From NCBI RefSeq assembly GCF_023227905.1, contig NZ_JALOCF010000016.1, positions 22,134-86,133 on the forward strand: a DNA stretch of 64,000 nt, given 5' to 3'. Source of the stretch: Methylobacter sp. (GTDB taxonomy: Bacteria > Pseudomonadota > Gammaproteobacteria > Methylococcales > Methylomonadaceae). Every line of letters begins with the position of its first letter. Position 1 is the stretch's first letter. Made by a program: the position numbers and the translations under genes. This document shows positions 1-8,148 of this stretch, one piece after another. The notes under the pieces are model-generated. The model saw only the letters and a list, made by a program, of their open reading frames with translations. It did no database searches and was not told where the DNA came from.

Positions 1-614
1 AGACCGACAAAAGGCAGGAACAGGTCCCGCTGCAGGCCGTCATGATAGAGTTCGCTGGGATGACAGTTGGAGGTAATCACAACAACGATACCCAATTCGA
101 ACAGCCTCCGGAACAGTCGCACCAGAATCATCGCGTCGGCGATGTCGGAGACATGGAACTCGTCGAAGCAAAGCAGCAGTTCCGATGCTCTGATATGTTT
201 TGCCAATGCCGAAATCGCATCGGTATTGTGTTGCTTGCGCCATTGGTGGATGAAGGCGTGAACTTCCAGCATGAAGGCATGAAAATGCACCCGCCGCTTT
301 TGGCGGATCGGGCAAGCCTCAAAAAATAAATCCATCAACATAGACTTGCCGCGGCCTACGTTGCCGTAGATATACAGGCTTTGATAATTGGCCGGTTTGG
401 GTCGGAAGAGTTTATGTAGGGGGGATTTTTGCTCGTACTTGACCGTTGTATTTAGGTTGTTGAGCAGGGTTTGCAGGTGATGCAGGGCGGTGATTTGTGC
501 GGGTTCGTATTGGATGATGTCTTGCGCTACCAGGGCGTTGTATTGTTTTTCCAGCAAGCCGGTTTCGGCTTTGGATTGAGTTGAAATTGCTTGTCGTGAG
601 GGCTTTCTTAGCAT
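1..614 (-). CDS. zapE: Cell division protein ZapE (AFG1-like ATPase), partial
   Basis: The reading frame starts at the ATG complementary to 612-614 and runs off the left edge, so about 204 N-terminal residues are visible. They carry a Walker A motif GNVGRGKS near residue 82 and a Walker B block with LLCFDEFHVSDIADAM, which is diagnostic of the AFG1/ZapE family. ZapE is a cytoplasmic P-loop ATPase that binds FtsZ and affects Z-ring stability under stress. The usual length is about 370 residues, so the C-terminal part lies outside the window. It reads in the same direction as acnB, which lies upstream of it on the minus strand beyond a palindromic repeat. Identification is secure; only the missing part is unknown. 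Confidence 0.93.
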   Translation of the reverse strand, partial: MLRKPSRQAISTQSKAETGLLEKQYNALVAQDIIQYEPAQITALHHLQTLLNNLNTTVKYEQKSPLHKLFRPKPANYQSLYIYGNVGRGKSMLMDLFFEACPIRQKRRVHFHAFMLEVHAFIHQWRKQHNTDAISALAKHIRASELLLCFDEFHVSDIADAMILVRLFRRLFELGIVVVITSNCHPSELYHDGLQRDLFLPFVG

Positions 615-710
615 AATTGCTTTTTGTAGGGAGGATAGCCAGCCAGACGTGGTTCCCGCTGAGGCGACGGACGCAATTATCTCGTCCCGTCTATTCAGGA
701 CGTGCGAGTC

Positions 711-743
711 AGACCTTCCAGGTTTTAAAAACCTGGAAGGTCT
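711..743. repeat. Perfect 16-bp inverted repeat between zapE and acnB
   Basis: Two perfect 16-bp arms (711-726 and 728-743) are separated by one base and contain the core ACCTTCCAGG. The element lies downstream of acnB and upstream of zapE on the minus strand. It could form a strong hairpin and act as a terminator, or be one copy of a dispersed palindromic intergenic repeat. No second copy was noticed in this window. Confidence 0.75.
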
Positions 744-791
744 AAGAGTGCTGTGTATGACAACGAGAAAAAACGTGATTCTGTCCTTTTC

Positions 792-3353
792 CTACGCTAC
801 ACCGCCAGCCTTTTTCCGATAACTATCCATTCGGTCAAAGTTCAAATAACGATAAGTATCATCAGCTGTTTCGTTAATTTGACTTGCATAATGCATATAT
901 TCATCAAAAGTCGGAATTTTGCCCAGAATCGAACACACTGCCGCCAGTTCGGCTGATGACAGATACACATTCGCGCCATCACCCAAACGGTTGGGGAAGT
1001 TACGCGTCGAGGTGGAAACTACGGTAGTGTTTTCGCCAACTCGCGCCTGATTGCCCATACATAACGAGCAGCCGGGCATTTCGGTGCGGGCACCGGCTTT
1101 TCCGAAAGTGCCGTAATAGCCTTCCTTGGTCAATTGGCTTTGGTCCATTTTGGTGGGTGGCGCAACCCACAATTGGGTCGGCAATGTGCCTTGGTGTTTT
1201 TCCAGCAATTTACCGGCGGCGCGGAAATGGCCGATATTGGTCATGCAGGAACCTAAAAACACTTCGTCGATTTTGGTACCGGCCACGGCGGACAGTGTTT
1301 TTATGTCGTCAGGGTCATTGGGGCAGGCCAGCAACGGTTCCTTGATTTCGCTCATATCGATTTCTATGATTTCAAAGTATTCCGCATCGGCGTCCGGCTC
1401 CAACAATATTGGATTAGCCAGCCAGTCTTCCATGGCTTTGATCCGGCGCTCAATAGTGCGCACATCGCCGTAACCTTCGGCTATCATCCATTTCAGTAAG
1501 GTAATATTGGAATTCAAATACTCGCGGATCGGCGCTTCATTCAAACGCACCGTGCAACCTCCGGCAGAACGTTCGGCAGACGCGTCGGACAATTCAAAAG
1601 CCTGTTCCACTTTTAAATCCGGCAGACCTTCGATTTCCAGGATACGGCCTGAGAACACGTTCTTCTTGCCCTGTTTTTCAACGGTCAGCAAGCCGCGTTG
1701 TATAGCCGCATAAGGAATCGCATTGACTAGGTCGCGCAGGGTAATGCCCGGTTGCATCTCGCCTTTAAAACGAACCAAAACCGATTCGGGCATATCCAGC
1801 GGCATCACGCCCGTCGCTGCGGCAAACGCGACCAAGCCTGAACCGGCCGGGAAGGAAATGCCGATAGGGAAGCGGGTATGCGAGTCGCCGCCGGTGCCGA
1901 CGGTATCCGGCAATAGCATGCGGTTTAACCAGGAATGGATAATGCCGTCGCCCGGACGGAGCGACACGCCACCGCGATTCATAATGAAATCCGGTAGCGT
2001 ATGCTGCATGGTGACGTCAACCGGTTTCGGATACGCTGCCGTGTGGCAGAACGATTGCATCACCAGGTCGGCCGAAAAGCCCAGGCAGGCCAAGTCTTTC
2101 AATTCGTCGCGGGTCATCGGCCCGGTGGTGTCCTGCGAGCCGACTGTGGTCATACGTGGTTCGCAATAGGTATTAGGACGGACGCCTGCAACGCCGCAAG
2201 CCTTGCCGACCATTTTTTGCGCCAGCGTATAACCTTTACCGCTGTCTTTAGCGTCGACCGGACGGCAAAATACAGTGGAAGCCGGCAAGCCCAGCACTTT
2301 ACGGGCTCGGTCTGTCAAACCACGGCCAATGATTAACGGGATACGGCCACCGGCGCGTACTTCATCCAGAATGACATCGGTTTTCAGTTCGAACTTGCAG
2401 ATTAGTTCGCCGGTATCGTGGCGCTTAACTTCGCCGGCATACGGGTAAATATCGATCACATCGCCCATCGCCATTTGCGATACATCGCATTCAAAGGGCA
2501 GGGCGCCTGAATCTTCCATCGTGTTGAAGAAAATCGGCGCAATCTTGCCGCCGATGCAAACTCCGCCTTCGCGTTTATTCGGAATGTGCGGAATATCATT
2601 GCCCATGAACCACAATACCGAATTGGTCGCCGACTTGCGAGAAGAACCGGTGCCGACCACGTCGCCGACATAAGCCACCGGAAAGCCTTTTTGCTTGAGT
2701 TCGGCGATTTGCTGTTCGGCATTGGTGATGCCTTCGCGCGGCATTTTCAGCATGGCTTTGGCGTGTAACGGAATGTCGGGGCGCGACCAGGCATCGGGAG
2801 CCGGCGACAGGTCGTCGGTATTGGTTTCGCCGCTTACCTTGAACACGGTGATCGTCAGTTTTTCAGGCACTTTGGGCTTGCTGGTGAACCATTCCGCTTC
2901 GGCCCAGGAATTAAGCACCTGCTTGGCGAACGGGTTACCGGCATCGGCTTTTTCCTGCACGTCGTGGAAAGCGTCGAATATCAACAAGGTATGGGACAGC
3001 GCCTTGGCCGCAATCGGAGCCAAGGCTTCGTTATCCAGCAAATCGATTAACGGCGCGATGTTATAACCGCCCAGCATCGTACCTAGCAATTCGGTCGCGC
3101 GCGCCGCATCCAGGATTGGAGAGCTGACTTCGCCTTTTGCGACAGCCGCCAGGAATCCAGCCTTAACATAAGCCGCCTCGTCAACACCGGCGGGAACGCG
3201 GTTAGTCAGCAGGTCGAGGATGAACTCATTTTCTCCGGCGGGCGGCTGTTTAATCAGCTCAACCAAAGCGGCGGTCTGTTCGGCATCAAGCGGCTTGGGG
3301 ACGATGCCTTCGGCGGCGCGTTCTGCTACGTGTTTACGGTATTGTTCTAGCAT
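792..3353 (-). CDS. acnB: Aconitate hydratase B
   Basis: This 853-residue protein is close to the usual AcnB length. It begins with the helical N-terminal (HEAT-like) domain, followed by a swivel domain near residues 170-380 and then the three catalytic aconitase domains. This order, with the swivel before the catalytic core, is specific to the B type. The [4Fe-4S] cysteines are visible in GSCMTNIGHF and in MPGCSLCMGNQ. The enzyme interconverts citrate and isocitrate in the TCA cycle, and in enterics the apo form also binds mRNA. An isocitrate dehydrogenase gene lies 155 bp upstream on the same strand, so consecutive TCA steps are encoded together. A palindromic repeat separates them, so co-transcription is uncertain. 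Confidence 0.97.
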   Translation of the reverse strand: MLEQYRKHVAERAAEGIVPKPLDAEQTAALVELIKQPPAGENEFILDLLTNRVPAGVDEAAYVKAGFLAAVAKGEVSSPILDAARATELLGTMLGGYNIAPLIDLLDNEALAPIAAKALSHTLLIFDAFHDVQEKADAGNPFAKQVLNSWAEAEWFTSKPKVPEKLTITVFKVSGETNTDDLSPAPDAWSRPDIPLHAKAMLKMPREGITNAEQQIAELKQKGFPVAYVGDVVGTGSSRKSATNSVLWFMGNDIPHIPNKREGGVCIGGKIAPIFFNTMEDSGALPFECDVSQMAMGDVIDIYPYAGEVKRHDTGELICKFELKTDVILDEVRAGGRIPLIIGRGLTDRARKVLGLPASTVFCRPVDAKDSGKGYTLAQKMVGKACGVAGVRPNTYCEPRMTTVGSQDTTGPMTRDELKDLACLGFSADLVMQSFCHTAAYPKPVDVTMQHTLPDFIMNRGGVSLRPGDGIIHSWLNRMLLPDTVGTGGDSHTRFPIGISFPAGSGLVAFAAATGVMPLDMPESVLVRFKGEMQPGITLRDLVNAIPYAAIQRGLLTVEKQGKKNVFSGRILEIEGLPDLKVEQAFELSDASAERSAGGCTVRLNEAPIREYLNSNITLLKWMIAEGYGDVRTIERRIKAMEDWLANPILLEPDADAEYFEIIEIDMSEIKEPLLACPNDPDDIKTLSAVAGTKIDEVFLGSCMTNIGHFRAAGKLLEKHQGTLPTQLWVAPPTKMDQSQLTKEGYYGTFGKAGARTEMPGCSLCMGNQARVGENTTVVSTSTRNFPNRLGDGANVYLSSAELAAVCSILGKIPTFDEYMHYASQINETADDTYRYLNFDRMDSYRKKAGGVA

Positions 3354-3386
3354 GAAGAATTCCTGGGGGAAGGTATAAAACGTTTA

Positions 3387-3504
3387 ATCGTTCCCACGGT
3401 CTCCGTGGGGATGCAGTAAGCAATGCTCCAGCGTCGCATCAACATCAGTACTGGACGTGTTGGTGCGGCCAGTACTGCATTCCCACGGAAACCGTGGGAA
3501 CGAT
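3387..3504. repeat. Long inverted repeat between IDH and acnB
   Basis: Near-perfect arms at 3387-3418 and 3473-3504, about 32 bp each, face each other across a 54-bp spacer. Each arm contains a short internal palindrome with cores TTCCCACGG and CCGTGGGAA. This is the layout of REP/BIME-type dispersed elements, which are common in gammaproteobacterial intergenic regions. The element fills nearly the whole gap between the two TCA genes. It may affect transcript ends or stability, but nothing here proves a function. Confidence 0.8.
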
Positions 3505-3508
3505 GACA

Positions 3509-4522
3509 TTACTTCATCGCCTCAACAATCGCATTACCCATTTCAATCGTTCCGCATTTTGACTGCGGATTAAGATCCGGCGTAACAAACTTGCCTTCAT
3601 TAACCACTTTTTCAACGGCTGTTTGAATTTTATCTGCCGCGTCATGCTCGCCGAGATGATGCAACATCATGACTCCGGCCATGATGACGGCGGTAGGGTT
3701 AGCCAGATTTTTTCCGGCGATGTCCGGTGCACTGCCGTGTACGGCTTCAAACAAGGCTGCATTGTTGCCGATATTGGCACCTGGAATCAGGCCCAGTCCG
3801 CCTACCAGGCCTGCGGTCAAATCAGACAGGATGTCGCCGAACATGTTGGTACAGACGACCACATCAAATTGCTTCGGGTCCATCACCATATGCATGCACG
3901 CGGCATCGATAATTTTTTCGTCGTATTGAATTTCGGGATATTTCGGGGCGATTTCCCTGGCAACGTCCAGAAACAAGCCTTGTGTGTATTTCAAAATATT
4001 GGCTTTATGGCAAACAGTAACTTTTTTACGATTGTTGTCCATGGCGTATTGAAAGGCATACTCGATAATTCTTTCCGACCCTGTTCTGGTGACGACGGCC
4101 AGACTTTCCGCGATGTCTTTTTTAGGCGTCAGGTAATGCTCAAGTCCGGCATAAAGCCCTTCGGTATTTTCCCTGACGATAACAATATCGACATCATCAA
4201 AGCGGGTTGTGACGCCTGCCCAGTTTTTGGCGGGGCGGACGTTGGCATACAGGTCGTATTTTTGCCGCAATGCTACGTTAATGCTTCTAAAGCCAGTGCC
4301 GCCGACAACCGTGGTTAACGGGCCTTTAAATGCCAGCCGGGTTTTGTCTATTGAGGTCATGGTTTCATCCGGCAATGGAGTGCCGAATTGTTCAAAAGCG
4401 GCCAAGCCGGCAAATGCTTCTTCCCATTGAATCTTTACGCCGGACGCGTCAATAACTTTAACAGCCTCATCCATTATTGATGGGCCGATACCATCGCCTT
4501 TTATCAACGTAACTGCGTGCAT
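3509..4522 (-). CDS. NAD-dependent isocitrate dehydrogenase
   Basis: This 337-residue protein belongs to the isocitrate/isopropylmalate dehydrogenase family. It has an N-terminal LIKGDGIGP loop, the substrate-binding segment RSINVALRQKYDLYANVRP, and VRENTEGLYAGLEHY, the IDH signature rather than the RELTGG-type signature of isopropylmalate dehydrogenase. The coenzyme segment reads HGSAPDIAGKNLANP, with Asp-Ile where NADP enzymes carry Lys-Tyr, so NAD specificity is inferred. It would oxidise isocitrate to 2-oxoglutarate in the cytoplasm. The start codon is the ATG complementary to 4520-4522, preceded by a GGAG-like site. Homoisocitrate dehydrogenase is a weaker alternative. A divergent NADP-type icd lies 219 bp away. 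Confidence 0.88.
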   Translation of the reverse strand: MHAVTLIKGDGIGPSIMDEAVKVIDASGVKIQWEEAFAGLAAFEQFGTPLPDETMTSIDKTRLAFKGPLTTVVGGTGFRSINVALRQKYDLYANVRPAKNWAGVTTRFDDVDIVIVRENTEGLYAGLEHYLTPKKDIAESLAVVTRTGSERIIEYAFQYAMDNNRKKVTVCHKANILKYTQGLFLDVAREIAPKYPEIQYDEKIIDAACMHMVMDPKQFDVVVCTNMFGDILSDLTAGLVGGLGLIPGANIGNNAALFEAVHGSAPDIAGKNLANPTAVIMAGVMMLHHLGEHDAADKIQTAVEKVVNEGKFVTPDLNPQSKCGTIEMGNAIVEAMK

Positions 4523-4653
4523 TCATTTCTCCAAATTTAAAAAAGAACAGATTAACCGGTGAATTATAGTGCTTTAGGCCTGTGTTTATCCAGTTGCAGT
4601 GGTTAAATGGTGCAAATCGCGACCCTTTTGCTATGATGACAAAAGTCCGTGGA

Positions 4654-4694
4654 GACGTCGCCTAATGCACCTACTGTTGGTGCGGTGCGACGTC
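4654..4694. repeat. Stem-loop in the divergent IDH promoter region
   Basis: Arms GACGTCGC (4654-4661) and GCGACGTC (4687-4694) enclose a second pair, GCACC (4667-4671) and GGTGC (4679-4683), giving a two-step hairpin. It lies 48 bp upstream of the icd start codon, between the two divergent isocitrate dehydrogenase genes. It could be an operator, a 5' leader hairpin or another dispersed palindrome. No regulator can be named from the sequence. Confidence 0.5.
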
Positions 4695-4741
4695 GCTACC
4701 ACCTTAAGCAACATTACTCAATATTATTTGAAGGAGTTGTT

Positions 4742-6043
4742 ATGGCTAGTCTCACACTCAATCCGCCTCCAAACGGCAGTGCCATTACCGCACAAAACGG
4801 CAAGCTGGCGGTGCCGGATAATCCGATTATTCCATTTATTGAAGGCGACGGTACCGGGCCGGATATTTGGCGCGCCACCGTTCGTGTTTTGGACGCGGCT
4901 GTTGAGAGCGCCTATGCCGGGCAAAGGAAAATTCACTGGATGGAAGTGTATGCCGGGGAAAAATCCCATCGCTTGTTTGATACTTGGCTCCCCGATGAAA
5001 CCGTCGAGGCCTGTAAAAATTATCTGGTGTCCATTAAAGGCCCGTTGACGACGCCGGTAGGCGGCGGCATCCGTTCCTTGAATGTGGCTTTGCGCCAGTT
5101 ACTGGATATGTATGTGTGCCTGAGGCCGGTCAGATGGTTTCAGGGCGTGCCTTCCCCGGTAAAAAATCCCGGAGCTGTGGATATGGTGATTTTTCGGGAA
5201 AACACCGAGGATATTTACGCCGGTATTGAATTTGAACAAGGTAGCGACGAGGCAAAGACTTTTTTAAAGCTATTGAAAGAGAACTTTCCGAAGCAATACG
5301 CAAAAATCCGTTTTCCGGAAAGCTCCGGCGTAGGCATTAAGCCGGTTTCGCAGGAAGGCACGGAGCGGCTAATGCGTTCAGCAATCGATTACGCGATTGC
5401 CAATAAGCGCAAGTCCCTGACTATTGTGCATAAAGGCAATATCATGAAATTCACCGAAGGGGCGTTTCGTAATTGGGCCTATCAGTTGGCGGAACGGGAA
5501 TATCCGGATCATGTCTATACCTGGGGGCATTGGGAGAAAACCCGAGCCGAGTTTGGCGTAGAGGCGGCAAACAAGGTGCAGGCCGAGGCGTTGGCAAAAG
5601 GGCGCATTTTAATTAAAGACAGTATTGCAGACATCACCTTGCAGCAGGTTCTGACGCGGCCTGAAGATTTCGATGTGATCGCTACTTTGAATTTGAACGG
5701 CGACTATTTGTCCGATGCTCTGGCCGCCCAAGTCGGCGGAATCGGCATTGCTCCAGGCGGCAACATCAATTATCAAACCGGCACGGCTGTTTTTGAGGCC
5801 ACGCACGGCACGGCACCTAAATATGCCGATATGGATAAAGTCAATCCCGGTTCGCTGATCCTGTCCGGCGAAATGATGCTGCGCTATATGGGTTGGACGG
5901 AAGCCGCCGATGCGATCATTAACGCCATGGATGCCGCCATTTCCAGTAAACGGGTGACGTACGATTTTGCCCGGCTAATGGAGGGGGCGACAGAAGTTAA
6001 ATGTAGCGAATTTGCTAATGTATTGATTGAGAATTTGAAGTAG
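4742..6043 (+). CDS. icd: NADP-dependent isocitrate dehydrogenase
   Basis: The ATG at 4742 is chosen because AAGGAG at 4731-4736 is well spaced before it. The frame is open further upstream, but that extension has no good ribosome site and covers a hairpin. The 433-residue product matches bacterial Icd: FIEGDGTGPDIW near the N-terminus, GGGIRSLNVALRQ with the regulatory serine, and FRENTEDIYAGIEF. The coenzyme segment APKYADMDKVNP carries the Lys-Tyr pair of NADP-specific enzymes. It converts isocitrate to 2-oxoglutarate and CO2 with NADPH production. Divergent from the NAD-type enzyme, so this genome has both coenzyme forms side by side. Confidence 0.96.
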   Translation: MASLTLNPPPNGSAITAQNGKLAVPDNPIIPFIEGDGTGPDIWRATVRVLDAAVESAYAGQRKIHWMEVYAGEKSHRLFDTWLPDETVEACKNYLVSIKGPLTTPVGGGIRSLNVALRQLLDMYVCLRPVRWFQGVPSPVKNPGAVDMVIFRENTEDIYAGIEFEQGSDEAKTFLKLLKENFPKQYAKIRFPESSGVGIKPVSQEGTERLMRSAIDYAIANKRKSLTIVHKGNIMKFTEGAFRNWAYQLAEREYPDHVYTWGHWEKTRAEFGVEAANKVQAEALAKGRILIKDSIADITLQQVLTRPEDFDVIATLNLNGDYLSDALAAQVGGIGIAPGGNINYQTGTAVFEATHGTAPKYADMDKVNPGSLILSGEMMLRYMGWTEAADAIINAMDAAISSKRVTYDFARLMEGATEVKCSEFANVLIENLK

Positions 6044-6112
6044 CACTTAGCAAACCATTAGGCCTAATTTTTAGGTAATGATACGAATACACGTCAGCGG
6101 GCTTTGATCTTA

Positions 6113-6155
6113 TCATTGAGAACAAGTTGGTAGCATCTCAACTTGTTCTCAATGA
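6113..6155 (+). terminator. Perfect 17-bp inverted repeat downstream of icd
   Basis: Arms 6113-6129 and 6139-6155 are perfectly complementary over 17 bp with a 9-base loop, and contain the core GAGAACAAGTTG. The hairpin begins 70 bp after the icd stop codon. A long T-run is absent, so it is not a textbook intrinsic terminator. Transcript end, mRNA stabiliser and mobile palindromic repeat are all possible. Confidence 0.5.
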
Positions 6156-6268
6156 ATAATTCCTTTTCAGCGTGGCTTTTAAAACCGTCAGTGGCTTCCC
6201 TGAAGAAGCTCCATTGGGTTGGATAATGAAAGGAGTTGGGTAAATCAAACGCATCTGGAGTAGATGTT

Positions 6269-6715
6269 ATGGCGGAAAATACGCTACGAAAGCAAATACG
6301 CTATGAAAGAAGCGATATCAATGCAGTTTTTAGAAAAACACCTGTTTTCTTTAACCGGGAACAGCCGGTAAAAATACTTAACATTAGCAAACAGGGTATC
6401 GCCATCTGTAGCAATCAAGCATTAAAAAGAAACAGCCGCCTTAAACTCACGTTGTGTTTTATGCAGGGCGAAAGCTTCTTGCTTGATGGGCAGGTTGTGC
6501 ACTCGTTTAATAAACCAAGCATTTCCCCGTATGATGAGTTTGTAGAGCTGTTTTTTGAAGGAACGGCATTGCCTATCCCACTGCCTTATAAATACGGCAT
6601 CCATTTTGAACAGCATTATCTACAGTTTAGGGATTATCTGATCGAATCCGGCTGTAAAAGCGGCTTTGAGGTTCAGCGGCTAGGTTTTTACCAAAGGCAA
6701 ACCCGTTCTAAATAA
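6269..6715 (+). CDS. PilZ domain protein
   Basis: The ATG at 6269 is chosen because GGAG lies about 9 bp upstream. An in-frame TTG at 6236 directly abuts its AAGGAG and looks less likely. The 148-residue product has the PilZ layout: an arginine-rich segment QIRYERSD near residue 10, then LNISKQGIAI near residue 38, matching the (D/N)xSxxG c-di-GMP-binding pattern. No transmembrane segment or second domain is visible, so it is probably a small cytoplasmic c-di-GMP receptor. Its partner cannot be named. It is convergent with the HNH gene, with only 20 bp between stops. Confidence 0.72.
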   Translation: MAENTLRKQIRYERSDINAVFRKTPVFFNREQPVKILNISKQGIAICSNQALKRNSRLKLTLCFMQGESFLLDGQVVHSFNKPSISPYDEFVELFFEGTALPIPLPYKYGIHFEQHYLQFRDYLIESGCKSGFEVQRLGFYQRQTRSK

Positions 6716-6735
6716 TCTCCGGCTCTAAGGCCATT

Positions 6736-7116
6736 TTATTTTTTGCTGTTCAATAGCGATTTTAGGTCTGCAAACGGATTGTGAGTGGCGGCAGGGGTTG
6801 AGGATTTGCCCGCATTAGAACTATCGAACCGGGTTTCTTCGTATCTTGAATGTTCATTATCATGGCAATAAAGGCACAACAATTCCCAGTTGCTGCCGTC
6901 GGAGGGATTGTCGTCGTGGTTATGGTTTTTATGGTGTACGGTCAATTCGGTCAGGTTTTTATGATCGAATTCGCGGGCGCATCGACCGCATACCCAAGGG
7001 TATAATTTAAGAGCTTGGCCGCGATAAGACTGCTCTCTGAGTTCCTGGCTGCGACGCGCATCGGTCACGATTTTATCTAGCTTGTTTTTGTCGGGTTGGA
7101 CTTTTTTGATGCTCAT
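6736..7116 (-). CDS. yajD: YajD-family HNH nuclease-like protein
   Basis: This 126-residue protein is close to E. coli YajD in length. Two CxxC-type zinc-ligand pairs are visible (VCGRC and LCLYC), and the HNH core lies in VHHKNHNHDD and the following asparagine-containing loop to CHDNEH. It is probably a cytoplasmic metal-binding protein with the HNH fold. Its physiological role is not established even in E. coli. The C-terminal tail after residue 95 is low-complexity (Ser/Ala/Lys rich). It is a single gene, convergent with the PilZ gene. Confidence 0.87.
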   Translation of the reverse strand: MSIKKVQPDKNKLDKIVTDARRSQELREQSYRGQALKLYPWVCGRCAREFDHKNLTELTVHHKNHNHDDNPSDGSNWELLCLYCHDNEHSRYEETRFDSSNAGKSSTPAATHNPFADLKSLLNSKK

Positions 7117-7320
7117 GTGAATATCTTTTGGTAGTTTGCGGAAAAATCACGCATATAAGTTGACGGTTTTCAGCTACAAGCCGGTATCGCTAAATTTTAA
7201 CAGAAAATAATAAAGGATAGAGATCGACTTTTATTGATGGTTGGCATTGAAAAATTAATAAGTAATGTCAGCTTAAAAATTTTATACTAAAAGCGATTAA
7301 TAAGAGTCTTAAGGAGACAC

Positions 7321-8046
7321 GTGGATAAACGAACATTTACAAATCGATTGATAGTTCTCGATACGGAAACGACCGGATTAAATCCTCAGGAAGGGCACAG
7401 GATTATCGAGATCGGTTGTGTGGAAGTAGTTAACCGCCGGTTAACCGGCAAAAGCTTTCATGTCTATATCAATCCCGAGCGGGTTATCGATGCCGGCGCT
7501 ATCGAAGTTCACGGCATTACCAATGAGTTTTTGACGGATAAGCCGACCTTTGACTGTATTGTTGAGGATTTTATTGCGTTTATTCGGGGCGCCGAGCTGG
7601 TCATTCATAATGCGCCGTTCGATGTCGGTTTTATTAATTATGAGTTCTCGCGTTTGAATAATGGCACGGGAACCGTCACGGATTACAGCAAGGTATTCGA
7701 CACGCTGACTTACGCCAGAAAAAAACATCCGGGGCAGCGCAACAGTTTGGATGCGTTATGTAAACGTTACAGTATCGACAACAGTCACCGTGAGCTGCAT
7801 GGCGCGTTGCTGGATGCTGAAATTCTGGCCGATGTGTTTTTATTGATGACCGGGGGGCAGTCTTCGTTGCTGGATGAGGGACAGGGAAGAGCGGAAGAGG
7901 TGATCGTAAGTAGCGAGGTTAAATATTTGTCGACGGATCGTCCCGCTTTGAAAGTCATTCGTTGCACCGAAGAGGAGTTAGCGGAACATCAACAACGTCT
8001 GGAGGCTATTGAAAAAGCCGGTGGCGTTTGTATCTGGAATCAGTAA
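7321..8046 (+). CDS. dnaQ: DNA polymerase III epsilon subunit (3'-5' exonuclease)
   Basis: A GTG start at 7321 follows AAGGAG at 7311-7316. The 241-residue product has all DEDDh exonuclease motifs: Exo I VLDTETTGLNP with D14 and E16, Exo II IHNAPFDVGF, and Exo III with HGALLDAEILAD. A short Q-S-S-L-L segment after residue 178 resembles the beta-clamp-binding motif of DnaQ, and the tail beyond it would contact the polymerase subunit. It proofreads during chromosome replication. The neighbouring RNase HI gene often found with dnaQ is absent here; the next gene is the convergent helicase. Confidence 0.94.
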   Translation: MDKRTFTNRLIVLDTETTGLNPQEGHRIIEIGCVEVVNRRLTGKSFHVYINPERVIDAGAIEVHGITNEFLTDKPTFDCIVEDFIAFIRGAELVIHNAPFDVGFINYEFSRLNNGTGTVTDYSKVFDTLTYARKKHPGQRNSLDALCKRYSIDNSHRELHGALLDAEILADVFLLMTGGQSSLLDEGQGRAEEVIVSSEVKYLSTDRPALKVIRCTEEELAEHQQRLEAIEKAGGVCIWNQ

Positions 8047-8099
8047 TATCAATAAACCATGAACGGCTGGTTGATACGGATGCCATGAATAAGTCGGCA

Positions 8100-8131
8100 G
8101 GGGCGGCCAACAGACTGGCTGGTCGCTCCCC
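8100..8131. terminator. Possible bidirectional hairpin between dnaQ and deaD
   Basis: An imperfect GC-rich stem pairs GGGGCGGCCA on the left with TGGTCGCTCCCC on the right, with a small bulge. It sits in the 102-bp gap between the convergent dnaQ and deaD genes, where a shared terminator is expected. There is no T-run after either arm, so the call is tentative. Confidence 0.35.
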
Positions 8132-8148
8132 ACCCACAGACTTGCAGG

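Noticed and set aside
1126..2336. Several open frames on the plus strand opposite acnB
   Set aside because: These are antisense shadows of a highly conserved gene; their translations have no family features.
3623..4318. 231-codon open frame opposite the NAD-type isocitrate dehydrogenase
   Set aside because: It is antisense to a complete, motif-rich gene and shows no domain of its own.
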